Below the pieces are notes generated by a model. It was not told the DNA's origin. It was given only the letters and a program-made list of their open reading frames with translations, and searched no databases. Both the position numbers and the translations under genes were made by a program. Of a DNA stretch of 64,000 nucleotides, positions 1-13,777 are shown piece after piece. This DNA is from Chionis minor. Taxonomy: Eukaryota; Chordata; Aves; Charadriiformes; Chionididae. The DNA is taken from contig VZSF01004751.1 in assembly GCA_013398295.1 (NCBI GenBank), positions 1 through 64,000 on the forward strand, in the 5' to 3' direction. Each line of letters opens with the position of its first letter. Position 1 is the first letter of the stretch.

Positions 1-830
1 CCCCAGCCCCACGCTGCTGAGGAGAGCATCAGTGCCCGGCCCACTCCCGCCCCTGCCCGCGCTCACGTTTTAACAACACCACCAATAACAGCAAAAAACA
101 CCCCCAAACAAGCACCACCAGCAGCCACCGGTCGGGCAGCGATGCCTTCTTTAGAGGGATTCATCCCTCGGTGGTGGATCATAAAAGTCAATGCTGCATC
201 CTGGTGTCCCCCAAACCTCCCTGGGGACGGAGGCTGGGGCTGTCCCAGTCTTCTGGAGGAGGGGTGAGATGCTCTGCACCCTCTGCCCATGCTGCCACCA
301 ACCAAAGCCACTGCTGGCCCCCGTGGGGAGCGGTCCCCAGGGTCCCTTCAAGGCTGCCCAGGATGAGGGCAGTCTGGGTGCAACCTCACTTGCCCCACTA
401 GCCTTGCCCACACAGCTGGGTTCCTCATGGAGCTGCCACTGGGCTCCCTGTTGGGCCCCAAAGTTCTGGTGGGGTGGTGGGGACACCCCCGGGTCATCTG
501 GACCCCTGGTTCTCCTGGATGCAGCCAGCGCCACAGTCGCAGGGGCACCTACCACTGACCCCACAGAGTCCTATTCTTCTTGCTCTTGTGCAAGAACCCA
601 TCACAGCCCCATGGCCCACCTTTCCTCCATGATGTATGGGCTCTTCCAGTGGCTCTGCCAAACTCTATGGCAGCTCCAAGAGTCCCCTCACCCCGCGGGG
701 CCATTCACAAGGTCATGGGGCCACCCTCGACTGGGCCATCACCACAGGGCCCAGGATGAAGAGGGGCAACAGTGGGTGCACCCGGGCCCAGGTCAAGCTA
801 TTTGAGCATCTCAGCTATTTTTTTGGGGGG
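1..830. other. G+C-rich unique segment, no gene recognised
   Basis: This block is clearly richer in G and C than the rest of the window and ends abruptly near a G-run followed by T-rich sequence at about 825-865. Long frames are open on both strands (plus 191-805, minus 151-564). That is what G+C-rich DNA without TAA/TAG gives by chance, and neither translation has a recognisable domain or convincing splice sites. A small inverted repeat lies at 154-169 (GAGGGAT, two bases, ATCCCTC). CpG is not dense enough to call an island. It could be a 3' UTR or an unrecognised exon edge, but nothing visible proves it. Confidence 0.5.
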
Positions 831-2374
831 GTGTGGTGTGTACTAATATATTTATTTTTTTTTTAAATTCGGACTTGCTGACAGCTCTTTGCTCTGCATA
901 AAGCCAGGGAAGGGTTCAGACCACTCAAGTGAGGTTCCTCATTGGCCATTTTAAGCTCCCCGAGTTTTCTTCCACGGATACGTTTTGGTTAATGAATCCC
1001 CAAATACAGGATGTTTCCCTCAGAAAACTGGAGAAGCAAATTTTTTGCATAGCTTTTAAGTGGGTCTTAATTACTTATCACCCTTAAGAGCCATCGTTTG
1101 TGCTCACCCTTAGTATAAGAGTTTTTAATAAACTATCAATTTTTAGAGTGTCAAAGCTCCATTCTCATAGCCTTTTTGCACCAATGATGTTTCCCAAGAA
1201 ATTTGGTACCGAAGGGATCATTGACAGAGAAGTAATTCATTAATAACATTAGTGAAATCAGAGGTTATGCTAGACGAAAACCGGTGTAAATGGAAGGAGG
1301 CTCAGGCGGGCTTTTCATCTGAAGCTTTGTTTGTTTTTTTTGTATACCCCACCCTCTTTCATAAAAATGTTAAACTACTTTATTTCAACGAATTGTTATG
1401 CATCCCTCATTGCCTACTCTGGTGGTATTGCAATATCTATCTAAAATCAACTTAGAAACTTCAGAATTACTGGCTAGCTGGCCATGATATCTTCACAGTG
1501 ACAAGCAGAACGGGAGTTACTCCTTGGAATTTCCTTCCAAAAACAACAGAGCCCTGGCACCAACAAGGAAAATTAAGCTCCTAGTTTTCCACCCACTTTT
1601 GTTTGTCAGCAAAATTCACGGAGTCATGCAACTGAAGCCTGGTATCTGCTTCGATATGCCCGTAGTCTGGCAATAGTCTATAAGCATTTCTAATACAGGA
1701 AAATATATTCTGTGCATATGGAGAGGCAGAAAATGGTTGGTTTCCAGAATAACTGTGTTTATGTGCATCGATTTTGCAGTTTTCATATCCATCTGCTTGT
1801 GGATTAATGCTAACTGTTGGCTTGAATATGGTCAATAAAGCCTCCCATCATACATGCAAAAATAATGTAGGCAGCATGATTCATAAGACATTGTTATCTA
1901 TGTTTTGAGTGTATATTTACTGTTAGTTCAAACTTTAAAGCAGAGTTTCCCACAGGATTCCTTATATCCTCATCAGGGCAACACGTAGCGTCTGACTTAC
2001 AGAGAAACTCCTCGTTTTTTCTTCTAGGTCTTTTTTACTTCTCCTTGAATAACCCAACATTTTCCCATACCAAAAACCCCCAGGTAGGAACGAGTACCCC
2101 TTTTTTTTTTTTTTTCCTTCCTGGATTGTGATCTACATCCCTTTTCAGCCGCCTCCTTCTGATCACGAGTGGGGAAAATCCCAGTCGAGGTGTTTCTATC
2201 CACGCAGGGGAGGTGGGAGGGAAGTAGCCACTAGGGGAGCTCGATGTTGGGAGTAACCTCCGAGCATCCTCCTCGCAGCTTACACAGCTTTCTGCGGTAC
2301 CCAGGAGTGGAAGCTTGAAAGGGGGAGTTAAGTTGAAAAAAAGCAGCAACAAACCAAATGGTCACATTTTTGAG
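831..2374. other. AT-rich unique sequence
   Basis: No gene or recognisable mobile element is seen. Features noted: AATAAA hexamers at about 1127 and 1835 without any upstream coding frame, a T-run at about 2101-2115, and otherwise mixed AT-rich sequence resembling intergenic or intronic DNA. Confidence 0.5.
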
Positions 2375-2490
<116 letters not shown>

Positions 2491-2552
2491 CACGGGCAAT
2501 TTAATAACCAAGTATTTTAAAGTTATTTTCTTGTCCGTCTGTATATTAGATT

Positions 2553-2584
2553 GTGATGTGTATATATGTGTGTATGTGTGTGTG
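2553..2584. repeat. Impure TG/TA simple repeat
   Basis: An alternating purine-pyrimidine stretch (TGTGTATATATGTGTGTATG and following TG units) shortly after the CTTT tract. It is short and interrupted. Confidence 0.7.
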
Positions 2585-5500
2585 AGCCTACCCGAGTGCA
2601 CGGAGGCGAGGAGTAACCATGGCACATACTTCTCAAGTTTCTTGTGACCCATAAAATTAAGAGATATAGAAATGTAGCTGCTCAAGCACCAGCCATGAGT
2701 ATGAGAATATCCAAAGTTTAGTCCCAGTCGTAAAGTTGACTTGCCTTCCTGGTCGTTGGCAGGTGACTTAGGTCCAATGTTTGCATCACATAAACATTGC
2801 TAAGAATAAATCTTCAAAAGAAATCATATCTTTTTCTTGTTGTTGTTGTTACAAAAATTTTTAACTGGATTATTAATGGTTAGTATGTTAATTTTGGTTT
2901 TGGTTGTTTATCTAAGGAATTCATCTGGGCAACTGAGTCAATGATCATTAGAGGCTGTGGGTTTATGAAGAGACAAAATAGATTTTTTTTTTTCCCCACA
3001 CAGATCAATACCAGCAGGTTCTTACTTGGCTGTCTTTGGGGTCCCACCTATTCTCAAATGTACCTCTGAGAATGAAGAAGCTATTTATTTCAACAGACTT
3101 GCTCTCATCGCTTTCACTACCAATGATTACTAAAGCTAATAAAAGTGTTTAACATAAAAGAGAGCCTATGTTTGATATATATTAATACTCTCCACCCACA
3201 AATAGTTAATGGGAAAATTACCTTTTAGCAAGATTTACATTTTAAGGTACTATTTTCTGTTCAGAAAAAAAAAAAAAAGAAAAGAAAAAGAAGCCAGATA
3301 CATAAATAGCATTGTGAAATGCAAGTAATGCTAGCTGCCTGACTTGCACTGTTCTTGTGTTTTAGGGAAAAAGTGCAGAGTCATATTTTGGAATATCAAG
3401 TGATATTGCATCTCCCGGTCTGTATGATATGACAGCCAGACAGGGGATGCTAAGAGAAACCTGAAGGCATGAGACAAATTCAGACTTAACTTGCTGGCTC
3501 TTGCAGTGTGAGGTTGGCTTGCCCAAAGTACACAAACCAACAGACTGGATCAAGGCTCTCTGTTTGGGCAGAGATCAGAAACAAAGCTTGCCCTCTAAAG
3601 TCCACCTCATAGCCAGATCCAGCCATGGTAACCACTGTATTCACTGGGCCATGGTAGCAGGAGAGGTATGTGCATGATTGTCTTAGTTTTTCTTGTTTCC
3701 TTACATTTGCAGACTATTTCTGAGCATAGTTTACATGTTTTCTTTCTTTTTTCCTGGCATATTTACACCCCAGCTTTTTAAAATGCTTTGTTCATGCCAG
3801 TCAGTTTAGCAACGCGCTTGTTAAAACAGTTCCTAATATATTGTATATGCCTGAAAATGACTTAATTGTTCTATTTCTTTCTGACCCCAATAAAAAATGT
3901 CCCTAATATTGTTTGAGTTGCTCTCTGTTCACAAGCGCCTACATATATGTCACCGGGTGACTTTGAAACACTTCTTAGATACATCAGTTCAATTGCTCTT
4001 ATTTATTTATTTAAATTTGTAATAATGACAGTAAATGGCCATCTGAATCAATCTGGGCACTTTGCAGTCATTAATACTGCAGCATCGATATCACATAACA
4101 CAATTATAGTGCAATAAATTACCCATATGCCTCATCTGTTGCCCAACCAAAATAAGAGCTCCCCCGTATCTATCACATTGCTCATTTATATCCTTTCCCT
4201 CTAAAACACCTTGATAGAGGAAAAAAGGGCTTTGAGATGTTCCTGAAAGCTTAACAAAATGCTGTCCTTTCCAAGTGAAGAGGCAGATGTGAGAGCTCAG
4301 GAAATTGTGTGCAGGATGCTCCATCAGCTAATACGTTCCATGAACGGAGAAGGACCCAATCCTCTGCACAGTCAACTCATGAAGTTACTTATATAAACAT
4401 CAGAAAACACCAATAAGACATCTTTCATTGATCACATCTGCAACTGGATTGTGTGACAGTTCAGGAAGTCTTCTGGTCAATCATATCAAGCCTTGTGGGG
4501 CTTTCTACGACAAAACCAGTCTTGAATTTTGTGTAGACACCTGTTCAAACTGTGTCACTGGTAACAGTCGTGAAACCAGAGTGATGCCAGACTCCACATC
4601 ATTTTCAGATTCCAGATTGGTTTTAAAAATAATGTAATGTAATGCCCATTTCAGCAGCTTAATCTCCATGTGTGGAAGGTCTGGGTGCCTGTAGAAAGAT
4701 TTGCATCTAAACCCTCACCATCCTCCGTCAGGTGATGATGTAAGGAACTCCTTAGCACAGCTTTTTTCTGGGCATCCAGCAGCAGCAACGATCATTTTTA
4801 CCTCAAGTGGATTTCTGGAGCAGCTTTCCTGGGGGCCAGAGGGAGGGAAGGCTCTTGGGTGCAAAAGGTCCTTTGTGCAACCACAAAGCTCTGTGCTCCT
4901 GTGCCGTTGTGTCACGGGCTGGAAGGGCAAAGAAGCTGAAGCCGAACCAATGATTTTGCAAAAGCAGTAGCTTGAAATCTCAGTAATCCCTGGATTCAAG
5001 ACATTGGAATCCTTCTTCCAATTTCCCACAGGATCCCCTTAGAAAACCCATTAGGACAGCACACTTGACCCTGGTAGGCCTTGATTCAAAGTCCTTTGGA
5101 TTCAGCCAGAGCCTTTCTGTTGTTTTCAGTGGATTTTGCATCACTTTGATGTTAAGTCCGTTACATTTGTGTTGCTCAGAGCAAACTGCTCTTGGTGCTG
5201 TTAACAATTCCTCAGATTTGTACATAAAAGCAGAGGGCTAACACAATGGTTTTACAGCATCAAAGTAGGACGCCCTGCTCAGTTCCCTGGTGAGATTTCT
5301 TTGGGTAACTCAACAAGCAACTCTAGAGGGTAACAAACTGTATTAACTATTCATGCTGGATGGTTATGTCTCCTTCACAACTGCGGCAGTATTGCCCAAA
5401 TCTGCCGTAACGTGACAACTAATCCATTGGTCAAATTTGTTTGTAAAATTAATCAATTTCAATCAGTAATTGCCTTTGGGCAATAGTTCAATTATGCCCT

Positions 5501-8365
5501 CATCTTTTGGCTCTCGCTGTCGTGAAAACGGCTAAGTAAGTTTTGAAGAGTAATATGCCTCGTAACTTCAGGGTTCAGAATCAGACAGCGTTGATGCTGA
5601 TGCTTATTTTGTTCATATAACCACGTTTTCCACACGGAGCTTCTCTTTGGGCATAGAGTAACACCGCATTGACAGTACTGTAGCCACAGTGTACCCAAAT
5701 ATATGTAAAATAACACTAATGACCACAGAAGGCCACTTTTGAGAAGTGTGATGTATCTCTCACTCTGATGCTGGAGTTACGAGAACTTAGCCTCTCTCCT
5801 GGTTTGAACAAAAGGTAATGTTTTGCTTTTTATTTCATCTCATCTAATCTCTTCTCTGTGTGTATTTTTCTATATAGAAGAAAAAAATCAGATTTGCTGG
5901 AAGTGCAGAATTTTCTTCATAAGAAAAAAACACACTCTTGAAATATTCATAGTAAAAAACAAACCAAAAAACCCACACTCTATTACTTCACTCAGCCTTC
6001 CTTTCGGAAAGCAAAATAAATCATAATTTATGCATGGAGGCTTGAAAATCAAAATAGTCACAAAGTAACATAAGGGCAGCTTGACCGAAGAAGGCTAGAA
6101 AATAACCCGCCATGTAAACAAGGTAAGCGACACAGACAATTGGGCACTGAGAGCTTAGTGATTTTTGAGACAGGGGAAAATGTTTCGCTGATATAACCTA
6201 AGGGAATTCTGAAATCACTCCAAAATGCACTACCTGAAGACAGGCAATTTTTGGAATGCATTCATATTGTGTCATTATACCTAAATATGCTGAGCAAAGA
6301 GCAGGATAATATTTCCCCTTCCTCTATGCTGTTAAAATGAATTCAATTTGGGGCAAAATTACTCAGCCTTAATCAGTCTTTTTTTGCTATTAGAATCCAG
6401 TTGAATCCCAGGGCAAGTCAAGTAGGTTGCAGACATCAGTGCAGCTTGATATTGCTATTTTTAATTCATTTCTGTTTATTGTGGCAAAGCTTAGAAGCCA
6501 AGAGAGAATCAAGCACCATTTTATCAGGCTCTACCCAAACAAATCCAAGAAGGTCTCTTCTTCAGGGAACCTACCCTTTTATTTGTACTGTTTGTACTTC
6601 ACCTTATCTGCTTGAAGACCCATTGAAGTAAGTGGAACAATTGACAGAATGAGGTATATTAAGATTTCCAATCTGACGTAGCAAAATGAAACTTCATAAA
6701 AGTCCTTGGCTGCTGTTAATAGGATGTAGCGTGAGAAAAACCCCGCTTGCCTTGGCTGAAGGTCTCAGCCACACATTTTAAAGCTTTCTGGCCAACCTCA
6801 TCTCCAGATATTGCGGAGGCAATTATATTCAGAGTGTTTCAAACAGGACGGGATACTTACATAATTGGAGTATCCGTGCTGAGTGGACAGTTTTAAATGA
6901 TGTGCGAGCTTTAGTAATTTTTGACAGAAAGTTCCATTAATTATCTGGAGCCAAGAGGAAACTCTCCCGTTAAACACCTTGCCGTGTAAATACCCGTTTT
7001 GAGGGTCAGCCAACAGTATTCACCGGGCCTTGCTGGAGCTAAGGGGGGAAAGGTTTTAAGGATTTTGATTTGGTAGCACAGAGGCCCTTCTTAAGTAGTG
7101 ACTTGTGCAAGTCTGGCACGAGGTCAAATTGCAACAGCTTCACAAGTCACTTCATGGTGACTGTCTGAGAGGGCAATCCTCATTCATGGTGAACGTACAA
7201 GAAGAGGTTATTGGGATGGTCTGAGCAAGCTCATGTTGGTTGGGAGAAGCAGTAAGCTAGGAGAGCACACTTGGCTAGTTATGGTAGGTGACCTGCAGTG
7301 TGGTAACTAATTCAAGCCTTGTCACTGCAGTGCTTCTTTGAAACCTACAGATCGATAATTGGCTTTTGAAAATGTCACTTAGGTATGAAAATGTTGTCCA
7401 AGTCATTCAGCGAAGCAGGAATCAGACTGTGGATGGCAAGTCTCCTAGAGGAAAGAAGCTAAAGAGCCCCACACCATTCTTTCTGCAAGTCACAAACCCC
7501 ACATAGAAAATCGATATTTTTAATTTATATTGCCACTTTCTAATCTGATGTCTTGAAGTTCATTACATTAAATTATATTTTTGCTAGAAATAAGGATTCT
7601 TTCAGGCTATGCTTATATCATCAGCTTCCAAAAAATCTCTGCTAAGATCTTCAGTCTTCTGTATGACAGCCACTTAGAAAAACAAGATTTTTTTTTTTTG
7701 TTCTTGCACTGTACACTTTTTATTTCCTGTTGAATACATTTATTATACATTAACATAATTACTTTAATTTATTACCTTAGTAAATGTCAGACCCGTAAGA
7801 AGATGTCAGCGTATTACGCATGTTACGCTGCACTCATTCTGTTTAAGAAAGAGCCTCGGACAAATGTTCAAACTAAGCATCATGTTTCTCCTTCATGTAG
7901 GCATTTTTGAGAGACTATTGTGCAACAAAATATGCACTTGTAATTAAATTCTGCCTTTGTTTATACCTACGTACTCCTGTTGGGATCCATGCAGTCTGAG
8001 ACCTGCAAAGCCATGTCCAGCTGGCTGGGATGCTGGAAAGCCCTGTGTTACTAGTTCTAACCATAGTCCTTCTAATATATTAAATGACTCTCGCACTGTG
8101 AATTTAAGGACAGAATTTTTTCTTGGGTGTGTCTCTCCCCTCCCCCCCTAAAGTTAAAAAATATTAACCCCCTCAAATTTGCTAGTTAAAAAACCCTAGA
8201 TTCCGGTTAGCACAATCATGGGACAGAATCAGAAACAATGCAATAAGTTTGTCTGGCTTTGCTTCTTGTGAGAGGTCAGGATCACCTACTTAAACATAGA
8301 GGTGGCTTCACTACTAAACATGCAGGTTTTGGAACAAGTGCACTTTTGAGGCTCTGGCTACAGAG
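2585..8365. other. Unique AT-rich sequence, no gene recognised
   Basis: About 5.8 kb without recognisable genes or young repeats. It holds short homopolymer tracts, including an A-rich run at 3265-3292 and a T-run near 7689-7699. The reading frames present are short (at most about 104 codons), overlap on both strands and resemble no protein I know. Confidence 0.5.
3265..3292. repeat. A-rich low-complexity tract
   Basis: A run of 14 A followed by AAAG/AAAAG variations. No upstream cDNA-like sequence suggests a retrocopy tail. Confidence 0.85.
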
Positions 8366-8472
8366 GTGGTGCTAAGGGACATGGTTTAGGGGTGGTTTTG
8401 GCATAGGTTTATGGTTGGACTCGATGATCTTGAAGGTCTCTTCCAACCCAAGTGATTCTGTTATTCTATGAT
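8366..8472 (+). mobile_element. CR1 LINE, 3' end fragment (plus strand)
   Basis: A severely 5'-truncated CR1 non-LTR retrotransposon holding only the 3' UTR. It reads through TGGACTCGATGATCTTGAAG and CTCTTCCAACCC and ends in two copies of the terminal ATTCTRTKAT-type octamer repeat at about 8456-8472, as expected of a CR1 3' end. It shares a run of about 75 identical bases with the reverse complement of the copy at 30711-30880, so both belong to one subfamily. This is the only clear plus-strand CR1 in the window. No coding part is left. Confidence 0.93.
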
Positions 8473-10067
8473 ACAGCACCATGCATCCTCTGCTGAGCTT
8501 CATCAAGAGAGACCAGCAACATCCCCTTTCAGCCCTTTTGCAGATCCACCAGCAGCAGGTACTTCATAGGTAACTGTTGACCATGCACTCCTCTTAGAAG
8601 AGGGCTAAAGTGTTCCTCTATATTCTCCTCAAACTCTTTGACCTTTTATCCAATTTTTTTTTTCCCCTAAGGAAAATATGTAACTTCCTGTTGAGGATTA
8701 TATACTCACATTTTTCACAAGAAAGTATTGTGAACACTATTCCCGATCTGCATTGGCAGAATTCACTGGAATGACTCCATAGAAGTCATGTTCAGTTCAT
8801 ATAGTGTCAATAATTGTAAGAGTAATATCCTAACCTGGCATATTCCCATACTATATCATTTCAAAGATTTACCTTTGATTGTGTTAGTGCAACACATTGA
8901 CAGGCTTTAGGAAGGCAGAGCTCTTCTTGACAAAGCAACTGTACTGCGTATTTCCATAAAACATCAAAATGACTTTGGAGAGCACCTCTTAAAGCATGGT
9001 TTCTAACAACTATGCTATAGCATTTAAGATAAGTTATTTCTACTCTTGATTTTCTATAGAATACTTACAAAACAGAAAAGCATTAGGGGTTGAGATCAAG
9101 GGAGATGAAAGCAAAACTACCGGGGAACCTGTTTCTCTCCAGATTGGAAAGAAAAATTATCATTTTCTTCAAGCCACTCACAGTGCTGTGAGGAGAACAC
9201 TTTGTGGGAAGGTATCTACTGAACCTACAGAGACCTCTTTGTACAAACATGTTTGATTAGGACTCTCAGACTGGATTTTCTGTATGTGCAAAGCCCACAG
9301 AATGCACCCCATGAGGGTTATTGGAGCATAATGTAGTTTATGAGAGATTGTCAATATTTCCTTTCCAATGAACTTAATTTATTTTTGCATTTGATAAAGA
9401 GTTCCCAGAACAAATACAAGATTTTTCTAAAATGCAAACCTCAACTCAAAAGACCTGTTTCTAAGCAGAAAAGCCATAGACAGTTTTGACCAAAATCTAA
9501 AATTATTTTTCTTGACATAGAAACTCAACAATTTTTCTCTATTTCCTAAAAAGAAATGTTTAAAATTACTATGAGGGGAATTTTTTTTAATATAAATTAA
9601 ATTAATAAGTTCGTCTCCAATCCATCCTCACTCAGCTTGTTACTGTAATGACTGAAATCTCCCAACCCATTGCTTTTTAGACAAGACAATTTGCACCTAT
9701 TAGGTACCAACTAGAGGCCAACTTCTTGCCAGTGCTTGGGGTGTTGCTACGAGGGCTCTCAGCTCTGATCGTCGCTGGGTTGCCCTCCTTTACCATGCTT
9801 CCTGGAGCAACAGAGGTCTGCAGGTAACACCTTTTGCAACAAGTGCCTTCGTGGATGATCTATCACGTACTCACGAATGGAAATCTACATTTTCAACTTA
9901 TATTTTTCTGAGCACTCTGTTACATTCTTCATCACTGAGAAACGCAGAGGATGTGAACTTCAAGACATTTAAAAAAGTAATATGGTCAAAAATAGGATGT
10001 CTGTTTTTTCCTTTCAAAGTGGTAAATTTTACTTAGACTGCAAAGGAACATTTTCCCCTGTAATATA
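8473..10067. other. Unique AT-rich sequence
   Basis: Between two CR1 copies in opposite orientation. No gene is seen. A motif resembling an old palindromic repeat (ACTCCATAGAAGTCATG) lies just inside the right part at about 8775-8791. The rest is featureless. Confidence 0.5.
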
Positions 10068-10493
10068 AGAATCATAGAATCATAGAATCATAAAGTGGTT
10101 TAGGTTGGAAGGGACCTTAAATATCACCTAGTTCCAACCCCCCCTGCCATGGGCAGGCACACCTCCCATTAGACCAGGTTGCTCTAAGCCTCATCCAATC
10201 TGGCCTTGAACACTTGTAGGGATGGGGCTTCCACAACTTCTCTGGGCAACCTGTTCTGGCGCCTCACCACCCTCAGAGTGAAAATTTTCTTCCTGAGATC
10301 TAATCCAAATCTCCCCTCTTCCAGTTTGAAGCCATTGCCCCACGTCCTACCACTACATGCCCTTGTAAAAAGTCCCTCTCCAGCTGTCTTGTAGGCCCCT
10401 TTCAGACACTGGAAGGGGCTATAAGGTCTCCCCGGAACCTTCTCTTCTCCAGGCTGAACAACCCCAACTCTCTCAGCCTGAACCTTTTCTCCA
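10068..10493 (-). mobile_element. CR1 LINE, 5'-truncated copy (minus strand)
   Basis: The 3' end lies at the left with three ATCATAGAAT-type units, followed by GGTTTAGGTTGGAAGGGACC and blocks known from the CR1 3' UTR and the end of ORF2 (CCAGGTTGC, TCTCTGGGCAACCTGTTC, TTCTTCC, TTCTCCAGGCTGAACAACCC). The copy stops near 10493 by 5' truncation. The ORF2 part is interrupted, with no open frame over 60 codons on the minus strand, so it is a dead, moderately old copy. It resembles the copy at 47530-47800 more than the other CR1s here. Confidence 0.96.
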
Positions 10494-13400
10494 TTTGTAA
10501 ACCATCAGCTACCAGACTGTGAAGGACCTCAGCTGGGACTGCGTTTGGTATAAAGGAGTAGATCTTATTTTGGACTGGCCTTCTGTATGTACTTCTGGTC
10601 AGAGATTAAACACAGAGAAGTTCAACCTTGCAAATGTTTGTTTCCTGATCTAAGTGCTGCGGAAGGATGTGGCTTGGCTCAGGCGAGGCCCCTTCCCTCC
10701 ATGGACAGAAAACAAGGCACAGATGGCAGTGACCTGTGGGATCTCTTCCCAGGTAGGTAAGTTAGACTGGCTTGGCCTGCTGACATCAGCTAAAATTTTA
10801 ATTTCATCTTCACAACCACATTTTGAAGCCGATCATTGAACAAGAGAATATCGCTGAGGATGCATCGTGGGGTAGCCTGTTTTCATGCTTTTATCTTCTT
10901 TCTGCTGGGGTCTCTTGTTGCATCCAGGGTCCAAGGAGGTATGTCGGACGACGCCTCTGTTACTTGTGTAATTTGTGAAGTCAGTGCTATGAAGCATTGT
11001 GCCCTGGGCTGTCTTCTGCAGGTTTTTGAGGGAAAAGAGAATCTCACACAAATTACTAAAGCATGCCTTATGATGAATGCCCGCCATGCTTTTGGAACCT
11101 ATGCTTAGCTACGTCCTCTGTGTGAGTGCTTCAAGCACCTTCAAGTTTCGGGTGAATGCTAAGACTAATTAAAGATAGTTATCTTAGTGCTATACCTCTT
11201 GAGTGAAGTACAGTAGAATTTATCTTTGCATGAGCTTTCCAGTACAGACGGGTCATTAGACTTCAGTCATGAGTGGCTAGCAGATACGAGGTCTTTCTCT
11301 GAGCGGAGACTGTCAGTCACATCAGATTTGATTGGTTTTGTGATGGATAAGCATCCAAAAAGTAACAGGCTGAGACCAATAAACTCATTTCATTTTTAAT
11401 CTATGGCAGATTTGAACATGGCTCTTACACTGAAATACCAGGGCTGAAACCAGCTGGTTTCACCACATTCTTGGTGCTGCCCCCTCCTTCAACGCACAGT
11501 AGCAGAATCACATGTAACAATTTATGAGCTTGTGTTCATCCAAGAGCTTGTGTTTCTTTGCTTACCGTACTTTTCTATCTATAAAAATTTAAATAAATAT
11601 GCTTAAATGAGTCAGTGATTATTGAACTGGGAAGGAGATCTGAGTTTGACAATTAAACGTAACACGTCCATATTGGGGTGGGGGAAGCAAAGAAAAAACT
11701 CCAACAGAAACTTCAACATTTTCACATGCCAGAAAAACTACCTTTCATGTACTTTAAATAAAAGAAAGGTAAGACATGTTTGGGAATAAAGCCGTAGCCA
11801 TCAAATTCACTCTTCAAGTATACTCTGTTACAGCAGCATGATTCCTTTTATGATTGTATCCATCATGCTGTCAAAAAAAGAAATCTTATCTTCACTCATT
11901 ACTAAATATACAAAGAGCTGGGATTTCCACTTGGCAAATGCTCCTGTTTACCTGAAGGCTCGATTTTACCTGCACTTTGATAAAGTTCATTTGCAGAGAT
12001 AGACTAAACTTTTTAATCCTTAAACTACTTGAGTTTGTAAACCAAGTTTTGCTCTGAAGTAAGCAGCATGTGCGTGAAGTTGCTATTTTCTTTAGGAAAA
12101 TTAAAGATTTTGTTATGGAAGGAAGCCAAAGGGCCCATCTGGATCCATCCTGTCTGAGTTGTATGTTATAGCTCCTGTTTAAAACTGCGCTGGGAAAAGA
12201 AGTTGAGGTGAGGATGCCTGCAGTAGTCATCTTCAGCCTTGTCTTCTCAAGTTTTTTGTCTTCAGTAAAGGTCTATGAATAATGGAGACAATCTCTTGGC
12301 ATCTGCCATCTCTAGTATGCTTAGACCTTTTTAACACTCTCTTATCACCAAAACCTTACAATAAATATATCAGAGGAATTTTGCTAGTTTAAAAGACCCA
12401 GAATCAGGCCCCTCATATGCTGTGTGTCTACTTTCCTTTACAATGAATGTGAACAATCCTCTCTGAACATGTTGATGCAGATGAGCTTCCTGAATCTAAG
12501 TATTGCTCCGAGCGCCCTTGATTGCTTCTCTTTCTGTTGCACCCTTCTAAAATTAAATTATCATTTATTATTATTATTTCTGTTATAATGAGAACCACAA
12601 ACCATCAGTGAAATCATGGCCCCATTTTTTTGAGCTGTGTTTAAATGTGAAATCACAAACAACTCTCTACCTTGTTATTTAAAAAAATACAACAGGGTCT
12701 TACTGTAAGTCAAGTGCAGAAGTGATTTGCACAGTGGTAGAGGTGGTAATATTCCCTTTGATTTGCGACTTTACCGTCTACTTTAGTGGTCACTACTGTG
12801 TCTGTGTCTCAGATTGGTAGAGGTCTATGGCCTGTATATATCTCTACAACCTCTAATGCAGAACATTTGTTCTGTCTGAAACCTGCCTCCTTTGATTTGC
12901 GGTCCCCGAGCAACATGGATTTTTAAAAAAAATTTCTTATTTTTCATGTTAGTATTGTCCAGTTTCCTGCATTCTGTCTCTAAATTTCACTCTGGAGCCA
13001 CCAACCACTACTATAACCTGGTTCTTCTTTGACTAACATGGCATTGCTCCAACAGCTGGTGCCACTGAGGGCAGTGCTAAAATTCACCCGGATTGAAAAG
13101 GAAGAGTTAGACCAACACACAAACAAAATCCACTTCTGTTTGGTACTTCTTTCTTGTCCTTAGTATTAGCTTCTATCATATAGCATATATCCTCTCTAGA
13201 ATTGTCTCATTCATTCTATGTTCTTAATTCAAGAAGTTAATCCCAGGTTTGGAGCACCATTTAACAATCATCTTTTGAAACAGGTACAGTCTGGCTAATT
13301 TAATCACCTGATTCATTGATTCTTTAAGATCACTGGCACACCTGTATGAGCAACTCTTATCCACATACTAACACTTTTGAGTTTTGCTCTCCTATCCTGA

Positions 13401-13752
13401 CCCGATTTCACATGGACTTAATCTGTAGGCCAGTTCCGTATCAAGGGAGTGGCTTGCCCTTCAACCAACACTTACATGTGATGTTATGCTTTTGCATGGT
13501 GCTATATCCAAAAGAATTCTGATTTGTTTACACGTGATTTCTCTGTAGTTATGACTATCTTTAATTAAAAATAACCTCCTAGGTGTTCCCCTACTGTGTT
13601 CCTGATTAATGTTTTCAGTAACTTCCCAATTTGTGAATCAAAATGTGCAATCTATTATCATTTTTATACTACCATTGAATGAAGTTATTTTTCCGTAATA
13701 AAGCTGATCTTTGCAAACTCTAGAAGACTGTGCTGTGCACACAAGCTGTGTA

Positions 13753-13777
13753 ACACATACACACACATACACATACA
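13753..13777. repeat. Short CA/CACATA simple repeat
   Basis: Alternating ACACATACACACACATACAC-type sequence of about 25 bp, interrupted. Confidence 0.7.

Noticed and set aside
191..805. 204-codon plus-strand frame
   Set aside because: Lies in G+C-rich DNA where both strands are open by composition. It has no recognisable domain, no splice context and a low-complexity Pro/Gly/Ser-rich translation.
1127..1840. AATAAA hexamers as polyadenylation signals
   Set aside because: This hexamer is common in AT-rich DNA, and no upstream exon is visible.
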